Assembly: GCA_025934375.1 (NCBI GenBank)
Contig: JAICYD010000001.1
Location: forward strand, 178,011 to 242,010
Length of the DNA stretch: 64,000 nucleotides
Source: Streptosporangiaceae bacterium
GTDB lineage: Bacteria; Actinomycetota; Actinomycetes; Streptosporangiales; Streptosporangiaceae
Direction of reading: 5' to 3'
Translations under genes and position numbers: made by a program
Notes under the pieces: model-generated
The model's database searches: none
The model's input: the letters and a program-made list of their open reading frames with translations, nothing else
What the model was told of the DNA's origin: nothing
Shown here: positions 1 to 9,900 of the stretch, one piece after another
Numbering within the stretch: position 1 is the stretch's first letter
Layout: each line of letters begins with the position of its first letter

Positions 1-62
1 TCACCGGCAGCCACGGTGACACCTCGACGCAGACCATCTACCGCGCCTACGCGATCTCCTGA
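1..62 (+). CDS. 3' end of an unidentified gene (partial)
   Basis: The first bases read as an open frame of 19 codons ending in TGA at 60-62, with the C-terminal peptide ending TQTIYRAYAIS. The body lies outside the window, so the product cannot be named. It runs in the same direction as the DprE1-type gene that follows, but that gene has its own apparent promoter at 101-106, so the two need not be one transcript. Confidence 0.4.
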   Translation, partial: TGSHGDTSTQTIYRAYAIS

Positions 63-100
63 CGCCCGCACCCGCCCCGCCGGACGCGCCCGGCGGGGCC

Positions 101-106
101 TACAAT
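101..106 (+). promoter_or_regulatory. -10 element (TACAAT) of the dprE1-like gene, leaderless start
   Basis: TACAAT is followed by only 8 nt before the ATG at 115 and there is no Shine-Dalgarno sequence. Transcription would start at or next to the start codon, giving a leaderless mRNA. Confidence 0.55.
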
Positions 107-114
107 CAGGCGTC

Positions 115-1497
115 ATGCCGAGTGCGCGCACCGTCACGCTGACTGGATGGGGCCGGATCGCCCCGTCGACCGCGACCCTGGCCGAGCCACCCACCGCGCA
201 AGCCGCCGCGGACCTGCTGAGCAGTGCGGGCCAGGGCAGTGCGGGCCAGGGCAGTGCGGGTAAGGGCGCGATGATCGCCCGCGGGCTCGGCCGCAGCTAC
301 AACAACGCGGCCCAGTCGGCCGGCGGGACCGTCATCTCGACGGCGCGGCTGAACCGCATCCTGCGCCTTGACCCGGAAACGGGCGTCGTCACCGCGCAAG
401 CCGGCGTCAGCCTGGAAGACCTCATGGTCGCGGGCCTGCCGCACGGCTGGTTCGTCCCCGTCTCGCCGGGCACCCGGAAGGTGAGCGTCGGCGGGGCGCT
501 CGCCGCCGACGTGCACGGCAAGAACCACCACGTAGCGGGCAGCTTCGCCAGCCACGTGACCGGATTCGACCTGATCACCCCCGGCGGCGAGCTTCACGCG
601 GTCACGCCGGGGGCCGACCCGGCGCTCTTCTGGGCGACCGCCGGCGGCATGGGCCTGACCGGGTTCATCACACAGGCGACGATCCAGCTCAAGCGGGTCG
701 CGACCGCGCAGGTCAAGGTGGACACCGTCCGCACCGCCGACATCGACGAGACGATGGCCATCCTCGCCGAGCACGACAAGACCTACGGCTACACCGTCGC
801 CTGGTCGGACAGCACCGCGCGCGGGAAGGCCCTGGGCCGCTCGGTCATCACCAGCGGGGATTTCGCGTCTCCAGGCGACCTCCCGGCCGGCCGGCGCCCG
901 TTCGCCTTCGACCCCCGCGCCCGCCTCGCCGTGCCCGGGATCTTCCCGCCCGGCCTGCTCAACCGCTACTCCATTACCGCCGCGAACGAGGTGTGGTACC
1001 GCAAGGCGCCGAAGTCCCGGGCCGGCGAGATCCAGTCCATCGGCCAGTTCTTCCATCCCCTCGACGGGGTGCGGAACTGGAACCGCGTCTACGGCCCGGG
1101 GGGCTTCCGCCAGTACCAGTACGTCATCCCGTTCGGCGCCGAGGACGCCGTCCGCCGGTCTTTCGCCATGGTCAGCGCCGCGCGCGCGCCCTCGTTCGTG
1201 ACCGTCCTCAAGCGGTTCGGGGCCGCCGACCCCGGCCCGCTGTCCTTCCCGGCGCCCGGCTGGACGCTGGCGCTGGACTTCCCGGCCCGCACTCCCGGCC
1301 TCGGGCTGCTGCTGGACGCGCTCGACCACCTCGTCGTCGAGCACGGTGGCCGCGTTTACCTGGCCAAGGACTCCCGCGTGGCAGCGGCGACCCTGGAGCA
1401 GATGTACCCGCGCCTGGAGGAGTTCCGCAAGATCCGCGCCGAGGTAGACCCGGCCGGCACCCTAGTCTCCGACCTCTCCCGCCGCCTAGGCCTCTAA
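115..1497 (+). CDS. dprE1: decaprenylphosphoryl-beta-D-ribose oxidase (DprE1) homologue
   Basis: 460-aa FAD-dependent oxidase of the VAO/DprE1 family. In mycobacteria DprE1 oxidises decaprenylphosphoryl-ribose in the epimerisation that supplies arabinose for cell-wall arabinan. DprE1 landmarks seen: N-terminal LTGWGR, FAD-binding ARGLGRSY, SPGTRKVSVGGALA, HGKNHH, ELFWAT-like LFWATAGG, FHPLDG, and C-terminal AKDSR...MYPRL. The ATG at 115 is chosen over an upstream in-frame ATG at 16 because the homology starts there and a -10 box lies 8 nt upstream. Oddities: a GSAGQ-type 15-bp repeat near residues 37-51, and the segment equal to mycobacterial GWNICVDFP reads GWTLALDFP, so the benzothiazinone-target cysteine is alanine. 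No dprE2 is adjacent; a paralogous role is possible. Confidence 0.85.
   Translation: MPSARTVTLTGWGRIAPSTATLAEPPTAQAAADLLSSAGQGSAGQGSAGKGAMIARGLGRSYNNAAQSAGGTVISTARLNRILRLDPETGVVTAQAGVSLEDLMVAGLPHGWFVPVSPGTRKVSVGGALAADVHGKNHHVAGSFASHVTGFDLITPGGELHAVTPGADPALFWATAGGMGLTGFITQATIQLKRVATAQVKVDTVRTADIDETMAILAEHDKTYGYTVAWSDSTARGKALGRSVITSGDFASPGDLPAGRRPFAFDPRARLAVPGIFPPGLLNRYSITAANEVWYRKAPKSRAGEIQSIGQFFHPLDGVRNWNRVYGPGGFRQYQYVIPFGAEDAVRRSFAMVSAARAPSFVTVLKRFGAADPGPLSFPAPGWTLALDFPARTPGLGLLLDALDHLVVEHGGRVYLAKDSRVAAATLEQMYPRLEEFRKIRAEVDPAGTLVSDLSRRLGL
223..267 (+). repeat. 15-bp minisatellite, 3 copies, coding SAGQG units
   Basis: Three tandem copies of a 15-bp unit (AGTGCGGGCCAGGGC; the third copy is diverged) inside the dprE1-like gene. 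The period is a multiple of three, so the repeat adds pentapeptides without a frameshift. Related units occur at 22451-22510 and 35182-35265 in unrelated genes. Confidence 0.85.
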
Positions 1498-2367
1498 CGA
1501 CCCAGGGAGACACAAGCTTCTTCCGGCTTCGTTGGCGGCGCGGACGGCCTTGTTGGCCTGGTCGATAACGGCCTGCACGTCATGCGTCTCGGGCAGGTCG
1601 CTGCCGCCACCGACTCGCGCGACCAGGTCGCGGTGCACGTCGTTGAGGTCGGCGAGGCGCCGCACGGCCTCCTCGCGGCGCTTGGCGGCGTCCGCCTCCA
1701 TGACCCGCGAGGCGAACACCTCCAGGTCGTGAACCCGGCGCTCGATGTCCGCGACGGCCAGCGCGTGCGCCTTGCGCTGCGGCTCCAGCACGACCGCCAC
1801 CTCCGGGTCGTCGGTGGCGACGCCGTCGAGGATGTCGCGGTGGCTGCCGCGAAGCCCCGAGACCCGGGCCAGCCGCTCGGCGATATCCCACAGGTGGTAG
1901 GGCAGCACCGTCGTCACCCGGACCGAGTCAATGAGCTGCTGGCGGACCACGTCCGAGCGAGCCGTCTTGTTGGCCGCGAGCAGCGTCCGCTGCCAGGCCT
2001 GGCGTGCCTCGGCGTCCATGTCCTGCGGCGGGCAGACGTAGCGCCTGTGGTAGATGGCGGCGGCGTTGTCCATCTCATAGTGCTCGCGCAGGCGAGGGAA
2101 CAGCGCCCAGGCGACCGTCGCGAAGAACGTCGGCGGGTCTAGCCGCGGCTCCGGGTCGGCGAACGGGATCAGCTCCGGTACGCGCAGTCCGTACTCGCGG
2201 TCGTCCTCGCGCCGGTAAACGGAGACCCGGGCGTGCTTGAACGTGTAGGTCCCGACGGGGACGTCTGGCTGGCGCGGCGCCCGCCGCCGCTGGTCGGCCT
2301 CACTGAGCCACTGCCGCATCTCCTCGGGCACGTCCGGATCGATCACTATCGCGTTGACGCTGAGCAC
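1486..2367 (-). CDS. hypothetical protein with coiled-coil C-terminus
   Basis: About 293 aa and no family recognised. The N-terminal half contains a W/F-rich segment (TFFATVAWALFPRL). The C-terminal half is charged, Ala/Arg/Glu/Asp-rich and probably alpha-helical coiled coil. No signal peptide or membrane segment is seen. GTG at 2367 is preferred because GGGGGG lies 7 nt upstream; an in-frame ATG at 2391 is the alternative. The 3' end overlaps the convergent dprE1-like gene by 12 bp. Confidence 0.65.
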   Translation of the reverse strand: MLSVNAIVIDPDVPEEMRQWLSEADQRRRAPRQPDVPVGTYTFKHARVSVYRREDDREYGLRVPELIPFADPEPRLDPPTFFATVAWALFPRLREHYEMDNAAAIYHRRYVCPPQDMDAEARQAWQRTLLAANKTARSDVVRQQLIDSVRVTTVLPYHLWDIAERLARVSGLRGSHRDILDGVATDDPEVAVVLEPQRKAHALAVADIERRVHDLEVFASRVMEADAAKRREEAVRRLADLNDVHRDLVARVGGGSDLPETHDVQAVIDQANKAVRAANEAGRSLCLPGSLEA

Positions 2368-2467
2368 GTGACATCCCCCCGTGCCGAGCATCTTTCCCCG
2401 TTACGGTTGGTGAATAGCCCTGCGTTTACCGTGACAACGAAAGGAATCTTCGTGAGTTTGCAGATCC

Positions 2468-4057
2468 CTACTGAAGGTTTAGGTTGGCAGCGCCGCCCCG
2501 GAGGATGAACTTCTGGATCTTCCCGGTCGCCGTCTTCGGCAATTCGGTTACGAACGTCGCCCCGCGCGGCACCTTGAAGTGCGCGATCTGGTCCCGCAGG
2601 AAGCCCAGGAGCTCCTCCTCCGTCACCGACGCGCCCGGCCGCACCACGACGAACGCGTGCGGCGTCTCTCCCCACTTCTCGCTCGGCAGGCCGACGATGG
2701 CCGCCTCGTCCACGGCCGGGTGGCGCAGCAGCGCGCCTTCGACCTCCACGGAGGAGATGTTCTCCCCGCCGCTGATGATCACGTCCTTGATGCGGTCCCG
2801 GATCTCCATGTAGCCGTCGGGATGCACGACGGCCGCGTCGCCGGTGCGGAACCACCCGTCGCCCATCGCCTTCTTCGTGGCCTCCGGGTCGTTGTAATAG
2901 CCGTCCATGACCACGTTCCCGCGCACCGTGATCTCACCGAGGGTGACCCCGTCGGCGGGCACCTCATCGCCGTGGTCATCAACGACCCGCAGTTCCCCGG
3001 AGGTCAGCAGTTCCACGCCCTGGCGGGCCTTCACGACTGCCCGCTGCCCGGGCGACAGCCGCGCGTGCTCGGGCAGCGGCGCGCACACCGAGATGAACGG
3101 CGCGGTCTCGGTCAGGCCGTACACCTGAGTGACCTCCCAGCCGAGGTCTCCCTCCAGCCGCTCAATCGTCGCCGCCGCCGGGGGCGCGCCCGCCGTGATG
3201 ACCCGCACGCCCGGCGGGACGTCGCCGCGCACCTCGGGGGAGGCGTTGGCGAGCGAGATGCACACTGTCGGCGCCGCGCACAGGCGCCGCACGTCCTCGT
3301 CCCTGATCAATCCGAATACCGTCGCCGGGTCGACCTTCCGCAGGCAGACGTGCGTCCCCGCGGCCGCGGTCACCGTCCAGGTGAATGTCCAGCCGTTGGC
3401 GTGGAACATCGGCAGCGTCCACAGGTACGCCTCGCCAACCGGGATCGGCAGGTGCAGGAGGGTCCCGATGGTGTTCAGGGCCGCGTTCCGGTGGGTGATC
3501 ATCACGCCCTTGGGCCGTGACGTGGTCCCGCTGGTGTAGTTGATCGTCAGCAGGTCCCGTTCGCTGATCTCCGGCCTGGCGAACGCGGGCGCGGTCGCGG
3601 CGATGATCGCCTCGTAGTCCAGCCAGCCCGGGCGGGCCTTCCCGTTCGGCGACGCGCCCTCGAAGGCGACGAAGTGCCGCACGCCGGGCATCTGGTCGCG
3701 GACGCTATCAACGGCGTCCAGGTAGTCGCCGTGCGCGCACAGCACGGTGGCGCCCGAGTGGTTGACCATGTAGACGAAGTCGTCCGGGGTCAGCCGGTAG
3801 TTCAGCGGGACCAGCACGGCTCCGAGTTGCGGCACCGCGTAGAACGACTCCAGATGGGCGTGCGTATTCGGCGCGATCGTGGCGATCCGGTCGCCTTGCC
3901 GCGTGCCGATCCGCTGCAGCGCTGCCGACCACCGGTCGCACCGGTCAAGGAACTGCTCGTACGTCAGCCGCAGGTCGCCATCGACGACCGCCGGGCGGTG
4001 CCCGTGTAGCCGGCGAGTCCGGCGGGCGAACTCCAAGGGAGACAGCGCTGTTTCCAT
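2468..4057 (-). CDS. acyl-CoA synthetase (AMP-binding, fadD type)
   Basis: 529-aa ANL-superfamily adenylating enzyme that activates a carboxylic acid with ATP and CoA. Motifs: P-loop-like YTSGTTSRPKGV, MFHANGW, GLTET, WFRTGD, ISGGENISS and the C-terminal lysine motif PKTATGKIQK. The MFHANGW region resembles the medium/long-chain and methylmercaptopropionate-CoA ligase branch, so the substrate is uncertain. The start is set at METALSP because it matches the family N-terminus; an upstream in-frame ATG would overlap the MarR gene. The MarR-type gene just upstream on the same strand is a likely local regulator. Confidence 0.9.
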   Translation of the reverse strand: METALSPLEFARRTRRLHGHRPAVVDGDLRLTYEQFLDRCDRWSAALQRIGTRQGDRIATIAPNTHAHLESFYAVPQLGAVLVPLNYRLTPDDFVYMVNHSGATVLCAHGDYLDAVDSVRDQMPGVRHFVAFEGASPNGKARPGWLDYEAIIAATAPAFARPEISERDLLTINYTSGTTSRPKGVMITHRNAALNTIGTLLHLPIPVGEAYLWTLPMFHANGWTFTWTVTAAAGTHVCLRKVDPATVFGLIRDEDVRRLCAAPTVCISLANASPEVRGDVPPGVRVITAGAPPAAATIERLEGDLGWEVTQVYGLTETAPFISVCAPLPEHARLSPGQRAVVKARQGVELLTSGELRVVDDHGDEVPADGVTLGEITVRGNVVMDGYYNDPEATKKAMGDGWFRTGDAAVVHPDGYMEIRDRIKDVIISGGENISSVEVEGALLRHPAVDEAAIVGLPSEKWGETPHAFVVVRPGASVTEEELLGFLRDQIAHFKVPRGATFVTELPKTATGKIQKFILRGGAANLNLQ

Positions 4058-4115
4058 ACACGCTGATCCTGCCAGCCGCGCATCATGCTGAATAGCCCTG
4101 GGAACACCGGCCGCG

Positions 4116-4565
4116 CTAGCGGGGGCCTGGCCGGTACCCCCCAGAGAGGTTGCCATGGCAGATGTTCAGCGCGGCCCGGAAGCCGACCACCTCCGCGTCG
4201 GACAGTCCCGCGATCATGCCTTGCTCCAGGGCCTGGACCGCATCGCGGTAGCGATCCAGCAGGGCGCGGCCGTCGGCGGTCAGCGAGACGACCAGGCGGC
4301 GGCGGTCGGCGCTGTCGCGGTGCCGCTCGATCAGCCCGCGAACCTCCAGGGTGGCGATCATGTCGGCCATCGACTGGGCGGTGACGAAGGAGTTGCGGGC
4401 GAGCTGGGCCGAGGACATGTTGTCGTGCCGTTCCAGCACGGTCAGCGCCGTGTACTGAAGGGCGGTCAGCCCGACCGGCCGGAAAAGGTCATCCAGGCGC
4501 GCCCGGATAGCCAGCTCTACCTGCTTGACGAGGTAGAGCAGCAGCGGAGACGCGGACCCGGGCAC
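4116..4565 (-). CDS. MarR-family transcriptional regulator
   Basis: 149 aa with the MarR winged-helix layout: helix LTALQYTALTVLERH, recognition region SSAQLARNSFVTAQSMADMIATLE, and wing GLIERHRDSADRRRLVVSLT. It probably binds as a dimer and responds to a small ligand. It sits directly upstream of the acyl-CoA synthetase and is co-oriented, so an acyl or aromatic ligand is plausible (inference). GTG start at 4565. Confidence 0.9.
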   Translation of the reverse strand: MPGSASPLLLYLVKQVELAIRARLDDLFRPVGLTALQYTALTVLERHDNMSSAQLARNSFVTAQSMADMIATLEVRGLIERHRDSADRRRLVVSLTADGRALLDRYRDAVQALEQGMIAGLSDAEVVGFRAALNICHGNLSGGYRPGPR

Positions 4566-4571
4566 GAGCGA

Positions 4572-4577
4572 AGAGTA
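4572..4577 (-). promoter_or_regulatory. -10 element (TACTCT) for the MarR gene, leaderless
   Basis: On the minus strand TACTCT ends 6 nt before the GTG at 4565 and no ribosome-binding site is present. Confidence 0.45.
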
Positions 4578-4597
4578 CCCGGGTCCGCCGTCGGCAT

Positions 4598-6052
4598 TCA
4601 GTGGAACGGGGTGGGGACCGCGCCGGTCAGCTCGCCAGGACGCTGGCTGGTGAACCGGGCCGGGCCGAGGTTGAGCGCGGTCGCGGCGCTTTCCAGGCTC
4701 TTCGCCGTCGCGACGTTGTCCCAGTGGCCAGTGGTCACCCGGTGCAAGACAGCCTGGACGCCCGCGACGAGCTCGGCCGAGCTGAAGTTGCAGTGCCCGA
4801 AGCTCGCGACCTGCGCCTGGCGGAGCAGTGAGGAACTGCCGGCCCGCGCGACCAGGCGGCCGTAGTAGTTCTCCATCTGGACCGGGACGAGGTTATCCCC
4901 GAGCGTGTGCAGGGTGAGCTCGGGCACTTCCAGCCGGCCGGTCGGGACCGAGGTCGTGACCAGCGACCGGAGCGCGGCCGGGTCAGCCTTGGTGGCGGTG
5001 TGCTGGGTGAGGTTTCGCAGGTCCCCGGACAGGCTGAGGCCGGCCGCCCTGTAGAGGTCGGCGACCTCATCGCGGTACGGCGAGCGCTGGAGCGCCCTGG
5101 CGAAGTCGACCCCGACGTCCCAGGACGCCGAGCCGCCGTCAGCCTGGTCGATCGACGGCCGGCCCAGCTCGATGAAGTCCATGATGCTGAACGCTCCGCC
5201 GAATTCGTTGCTGTACTGGGCCGCCTCCTGGGCCGCCGGGTCGCCGGCCGAAACCGGGGCGGGCGTGGCGGCGGTGGCGTCCCACGCTGGCACGTTGAGG
5301 AAGGCCATCGCCAGCGCGAGCCGGGCCCGCCCGGCCGGGGTGGACTGCGCCTGCGTGGCGGCCGCGGTCAGCGTCCCCGCGGTGCCGAGCGCCGCGCCCG
5401 CGTCGGCGAACCCGACGAGCTGCACGTTCTGGCCGGGCAGGAGTAGCTGGGCGATCGCGTACTGGCCGTCAAGCTGGAAGTCGTTAAGGTTGACCCCGCC
5501 GGCCACGATGCCGCAGGTGGTCAGCGCGCCGCTGATCTTACCGCGGCCCCGCTGCGCCTCCAGGGCGCTGACCAGGCCGCCCATGGACGTGCCGACCGCG
5601 ATGACCTGCTTGAGCGCGTGCGGCAAGACGGTCGACTCGACCGCTCGCAACGTCTGGAACTGGTCGCTGACCGCGGTGTCCAGCGCCCACTGCGAGCCGC
5701 TGGGATCGTAGGAGGAGCCCGCCAGCGCGTACCCGGCCGCCAGCAGCGCCGCCTGCGTGCCCGGGTCAGGGGCGTCCTGCGCGACCAGCGGGCCGAACCC
5801 GTGGCTGTACAGCAGCAGCGTCCCGTTCCAGGACGCCGGGAACTCCGCCACCCAGGTCGTGCCGTTAGCCAGCGTCCCGGTGACCGGGCTGCCCGGTGCT
5901 GCCGAACTGCCCGGTGCTGCTGAAAATTCCGGTGCCGTCGTCGCCGAGGCGGCCGCGCCCGGCAGGGCCAAGGCCGTCGCGGACGCGACCACCCCGGCCG
6001 CCATGGCCGCCCGTAGTGGCCCTCTGCTCAGGTTCCTTAGTGATATCCGCAT
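4598..6052 (-). CDS. secreted alpha/beta hydrolase
   Basis: 484 aa. The N-terminus (MRISLRNLSRGPLRAAMA, then an Ala-rich hydrophobic stretch ending PGAAASA) is a Sec-type signal peptide. The nucleophile elbow is GTSMGG near residue 165, an oxyanion-side LLYSHGFG lies upstream, and a C-terminal histidine occurs in FGHCNF. This is a serine-hydrolase fold of unknown substrate. The mature N-terminus carries a short imperfect repeat (SAAPGS) from 18-bp units at 5892-5927. The start is placed at MRISL because the preceding 20 codons do not belong to a signal sequence. Confidence 0.75.
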   Translation of the reverse strand: MRISLRNLSRGPLRAAMAAGVVASATALALPGAAASATTAPEFSAAPGSSAAPGSPVTGTLANGTTWVAEFPASWNGTLLLYSHGFGPLVAQDAPDPGTQAALLAAGYALAGSSYDPSGSQWALDTAVSDQFQTLRAVESTVLPHALKQVIAVGTSMGGLVSALEAQRGRGKISGALTTCGIVAGGVNLNDFQLDGQYAIAQLLLPGQNVQLVGFADAGAALGTAGTLTAAATQAQSTPAGRARLALAMAFLNVPAWDATAATPAPVSAGDPAAQEAAQYSNEFGGAFSIMDFIELGRPSIDQADGGSASWDVGVDFARALQRSPYRDEVADLYRAAGLSLSGDLRNLTQHTATKADPAALRSLVTTSVPTGRLEVPELTLHTLGDNLVPVQMENYYGRLVARAGSSSLLRQAQVASFGHCNFSSAELVAGVQAVLHRVTTGHWDNVATAKSLESAATALNLGPARFTSQRPGELTGAVPTPFH

Positions 6053-6288
6053 GAGATGCCTCCTCGCGTCCTCAGGTCCCCACTGAACGTGAAGCGTGTC
6101 ACATCTCAGCATCGATGTACAGGTTTCCTGATCGTCGTCCGACCTGACGCAGCCGTCGCGGCGGCGTGACCGTCATCGTCTTCTCGGGCGACAGCGGCGA
6201 CTGCGGCACCGTGTCCTCCCCGTCCGGGCTGAATATTTCCGGCCCCGGGTACGTGATACCGGTAGCGCCGGCCCGCCGGCGTGGGAGG

Positions 6289-6918
6289 CTACCGGTCGGC
6301 GCCCAGGGCGTCCAGCGCGTCCCTCAGCCGGGCCACGCACCGGTCCAGCTGGGCGACGCCGTCGGCGAGTGCGGGGTCGGTCTTCACGGTCGGCATGCTC
6401 GCCAGGGTCGTGGTGATGACCTCAACCGCCGACACCCGGCGCGAGAGCTCGGCGAGCACCGACCCGGAGCTGTCGCCGATCGCGGCCCCGGCCTGGCTGC
6501 GCAGCAGGTCGGCCTGCTCGCGCAGCTGACGGTTCTTCATGTACAGGTCGACGAACACCGCCACCTTGGCGCGCAGCACCCAGGGGTCGAATGGCTTGGC
6601 GATGTAGTCGACCGCGCCCGCCGCGTACCCGCGAAACGCGTGATCCGGCTCGGCCCCGGCCGCGGTCAAGAAGATGATCGGCACGTCGTGCGTGCGCGCC
6701 CGGCGCTTGATGTGCGCCGCCGTCTCGAAGCCGTCCATGCCCGGCATGACGACATCCAGCAAGATGACCGCGAACTCCTCGGCGAGCAGCGCCTTCAGGG
6801 CCGCCTCGCCGGACCGGACCGGAACGAGCTGCTGGTTCAGCGAGGACAAGATCGCCTCGAGCGCTATGAGGTTCTCGGCACGGTCATCGACGAGCAGGAT
6901 CCTGGCCTTCTGCGGCAC
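6289..6918 (-). CDS. response regulator, receiver domain with helical C-terminus
   Basis: 209 aa. Receiver domain at residues 5-125: acidic pair VDDR, phospho-acceptor in LLDVVMPGMDG, Thr in FLTAAG, Lys in IAKPFDP. The remaining ~80 residues are helical with no DNA-binding domain, so it may work by protein contact or as a phosphorelay intermediate. GTG start at 6918, one nt after the stop of the hybrid kinase upstream, so translation is probably coupled and the kinase is the likely phosphodonor. Confidence 0.88.
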   Translation of the reverse strand: MPQKARILLVDDRAENLIALEAILSSLNQQLVPVRSGEAALKALLAEEFAVILLDVVMPGMDGFETAAHIKRRARTHDVPIIFLTAAGAEPDHAFRGYAAGAVDYIAKPFDPWVLRAKVAVFVDLYMKNRQLREQADLLRSQAGAAIGDSSGSVLAELSRRVSAVEVITTTLASMPTVKTDPALADGVAQLDRCVARLRDALDALGADR

Positions 6919-6919
6919 G

Positions 6920-9900
6920 TCAGCCGTTCCCCTCGGGGTTGCGGGTGGGTGATGCGAGGGTAGCAGCGTGCCTTTGGTCCAGCCAGCCGCGCATCAGGCC
7001 GACGAGGTGAGCGATGTCGACCGGCTTGGTCACGTACTCCGAGGCGCCTGCCGCGATCGACTTGGCCCGGTCGCCCTTCATCGCCTTGGCGGTGACCGTG
7101 ATGATCGGCAGGTCCGCGAACTCCGGTCGCCGCCGGATCGCCGCCGTCGTCGCGTACCCGTCAAGCTCGGGCATCATCACGTCCATGAGGACCAGCGCGA
7201 TGTCGTCCTCACGGTCGAGGATCTCCATGCCCTGGCGCCCGTTCTCGGCGTACCGGACCTGCGCGCCGAATCTCTCGAAGACGCTGGTGAGCGCGAAGAC
7301 GTTCCGCACGTCGTCATCGACGATGAGGATCGTGGCCCCGTCCAGCGGGTCGCGCATCCCGGGCGGAAGCGCCGGGGGCGGGGCATAGGCAAGCGCGGTG
7401 GGGTCGGTCCCGTCGCTGTCCAGCCCGGCGTCCAGGGGGGCGCTGGAAATGACGGAGAAGGCACCGGACGTTCGGACCGACGATGCCTTTGACCTTCTGC
7501 CCTTCGCCGACTCAGCGACCGCCGGCCGGCCGGGCAGGTAGAACGTGAAGGTCGAGCCGTGCCCGGGACGGCTGGCCGCGTGAATCTCGCCGCCGAGCAG
7601 GCGGGCGATGTCCCGCGAGATGGACAGGCCGAGACCGGTGCCGCCGTAGCCGCGCGAGGTGGTCCCGTCGGCCTGCTGGAACGCGCCGAAGATGAGCTCC
7701 AGCTTGTCCTCGGCGATCCCGATCCCGGTGTCGCTGACGCTGAACGCGATCACGGACTCCTCATCGCGCAGCGGGCTGCCGAACTCCACCTCCGCCGACG
7801 CCATCGTCACCTGAAGCGTCACCCCGCCGGTCGCGGTGAACTTGACCGCGTTGGACAGCAGGTTCCGCAGGATCTGCTGCAGCCGCTGCTCGTCGGAGTA
7901 GATCAGCGTCGGCACGTCGGAGGACACCTCGATCTGGAAGGCAAGCTTCTTTTGCGCCGACGTCGGCCGGAATGTGGCGTCCACGTACTCCAGCAGGGTG
8001 TCCAGCGAGATCGGGGCCGGGTGGATCTCCATCTTGCCCGCCTCGACCTTGGACAGGTCGAGGATGTCGTTGATGAGCTGCAGCAGGTCCGAGCCGGCCT
8101 CGTGGATCGTCCGCGCGAACTCGACCTGCTTGACGGTCAGGTTGCCGTCCGGGTTCTCGGTCAGCAGCTTGGCCAGCACGAGCAGGCTATTGAGGGGGGT
8201 GCGAAGCTCGTGCGACATGTTGGCGAGGAACTCCGACTTGTACTGCGAGGAGATGGCAAGCTGCTGAGCCCTCTCCTCCAGGGTGCGGCGCGCCTGGTCG
8301 ATCTGGAAGTTCTGCACCTCGATCGCGCGGTTCTGCTTGGCCAGCAGCGCCGCCTTGTCTTCCAGCTCAGCGTTCGACCTGCGAAGTTCCGCCTGCTGGC
8401 GCTGCAGCTCATCCGAGCGCTCCTGCAACTGGGTGGCCAGCCGCTGGGACTCGGTGAGCAGCACCTCGGTGCGGGAGTTGGCGATGATCGCGTTGATCGT
8501 GACGCCGATGGTCGGCAGGAACCGGTCGAAGAACGTCAGGTGCAGGTCGCTGAACCTGTGCAGCGAGGCCAGCTCGAGGACGCCGAGCACCTGGTCTTCG
8601 AACAGGATCGGCAGCACGACCAGGTGCGTCGGCGCCAGCTCGCCCAGGCCCGAGCCGACGGTCACGTACCCGGGCGGCGCGTCCTCGACCAGGATCCGGG
8701 TCCGGTCCAGCGCCACCTGGCCGGTCAGCCCCTCACCGACGGTGAACCGGGTCTGCCCGCTGCGATGGAAGCCGTACGCGGCGATCCGCCCGAACTCAGT
8801 GCCGCCGCCCGGACGCCCCTCGGCCGCCAGGTAGAACGCCCCGTACTGGGCCGAGACCAGCGGCGTCAGCTCGCTCATGATCAGCCGCGCCACCTCCAGC
8901 GGGTCGCGGTGCCCCTGCATGAGGCTAGACAGCCGGGCGAGGTTGGTGTTCAGCCAGTCCTGCTCGCGGTTCTTGCGCGTGGTCTCCCGCAGGTTGGCGA
9001 CCATCAGGTTGATGTTGTCCTTGAGCTCGGCGACCTCGCCGCGCGCCTCCACCGTGATCGACGGGGTCAGGTCACCCTCGGCCACCGCGCTGGCCACCCC
9101 CGCGATCGCGCGGACCTGCGTTGTCAGGTTGGACGCGAGGCCGTTGACCGACTCCGTCAGCCGCTTCCACGTGCCGGAGACGCCCTCGACCTCAGCCTGG
9201 CCGCCGAGGCGGCCCTCGGTGCCGACCTCGCGGGCGACACGGGTGACCTCGTCGGCGAACGCGGACAAGGTGTCCACCATCGTGTTGATCGTGGTCTTCA
9301 GCTCGAGGATCTCGCCGAGGGCGGCCACGTCGATCTTCTTCGACAGGTCACCCTGGGCGACCGCGGTGGTGACCTGGGCGATGTTGCGCACATGGCTGGT
9401 CAGGTTGCCGGCCATCGAGTTGACGTTGTCGGTGAGGTCCTTCCAGATGCCCGAGACGCCCTTGACGTCGGCCTGGCCGCCGAGGCGGCCCTCGGTGCCG
9501 ACCTCGCGGGCGACGCGGGTGACCTCGTCGGCGAACGCGGACAGCTGGTCGACCATCGTGTTGAGGGTCTCCTTCAGCCCGAGGACCTCGCCTTGCGCGT
9601 CAACGGTGATCTTCTGGCTGAGGTCGCCGGTGGCCACCGCGGTCGCGACCTGGGAGATGTTGCGCACCTGGATGGTCAGGTTGCGCGCCATCCGGTTCAC
9701 CGAGTCGGTCAGGTCCTCCCACACCCCGGAGACGCCGCGGACATGGGCCTGGCCGCCGAGGCGGCCTTCGGTGCCGACCTCGCGGGCGACGCGGGTGACC
9801 TCGTCGGCGAACCCGGACAGCTGGTCCACCATCGTGTTCACCGTCTGCTTGAGCTGCTGCATCTCGCCCTGGACTTCGACGGTCACCTTCCGCGTGAGGT

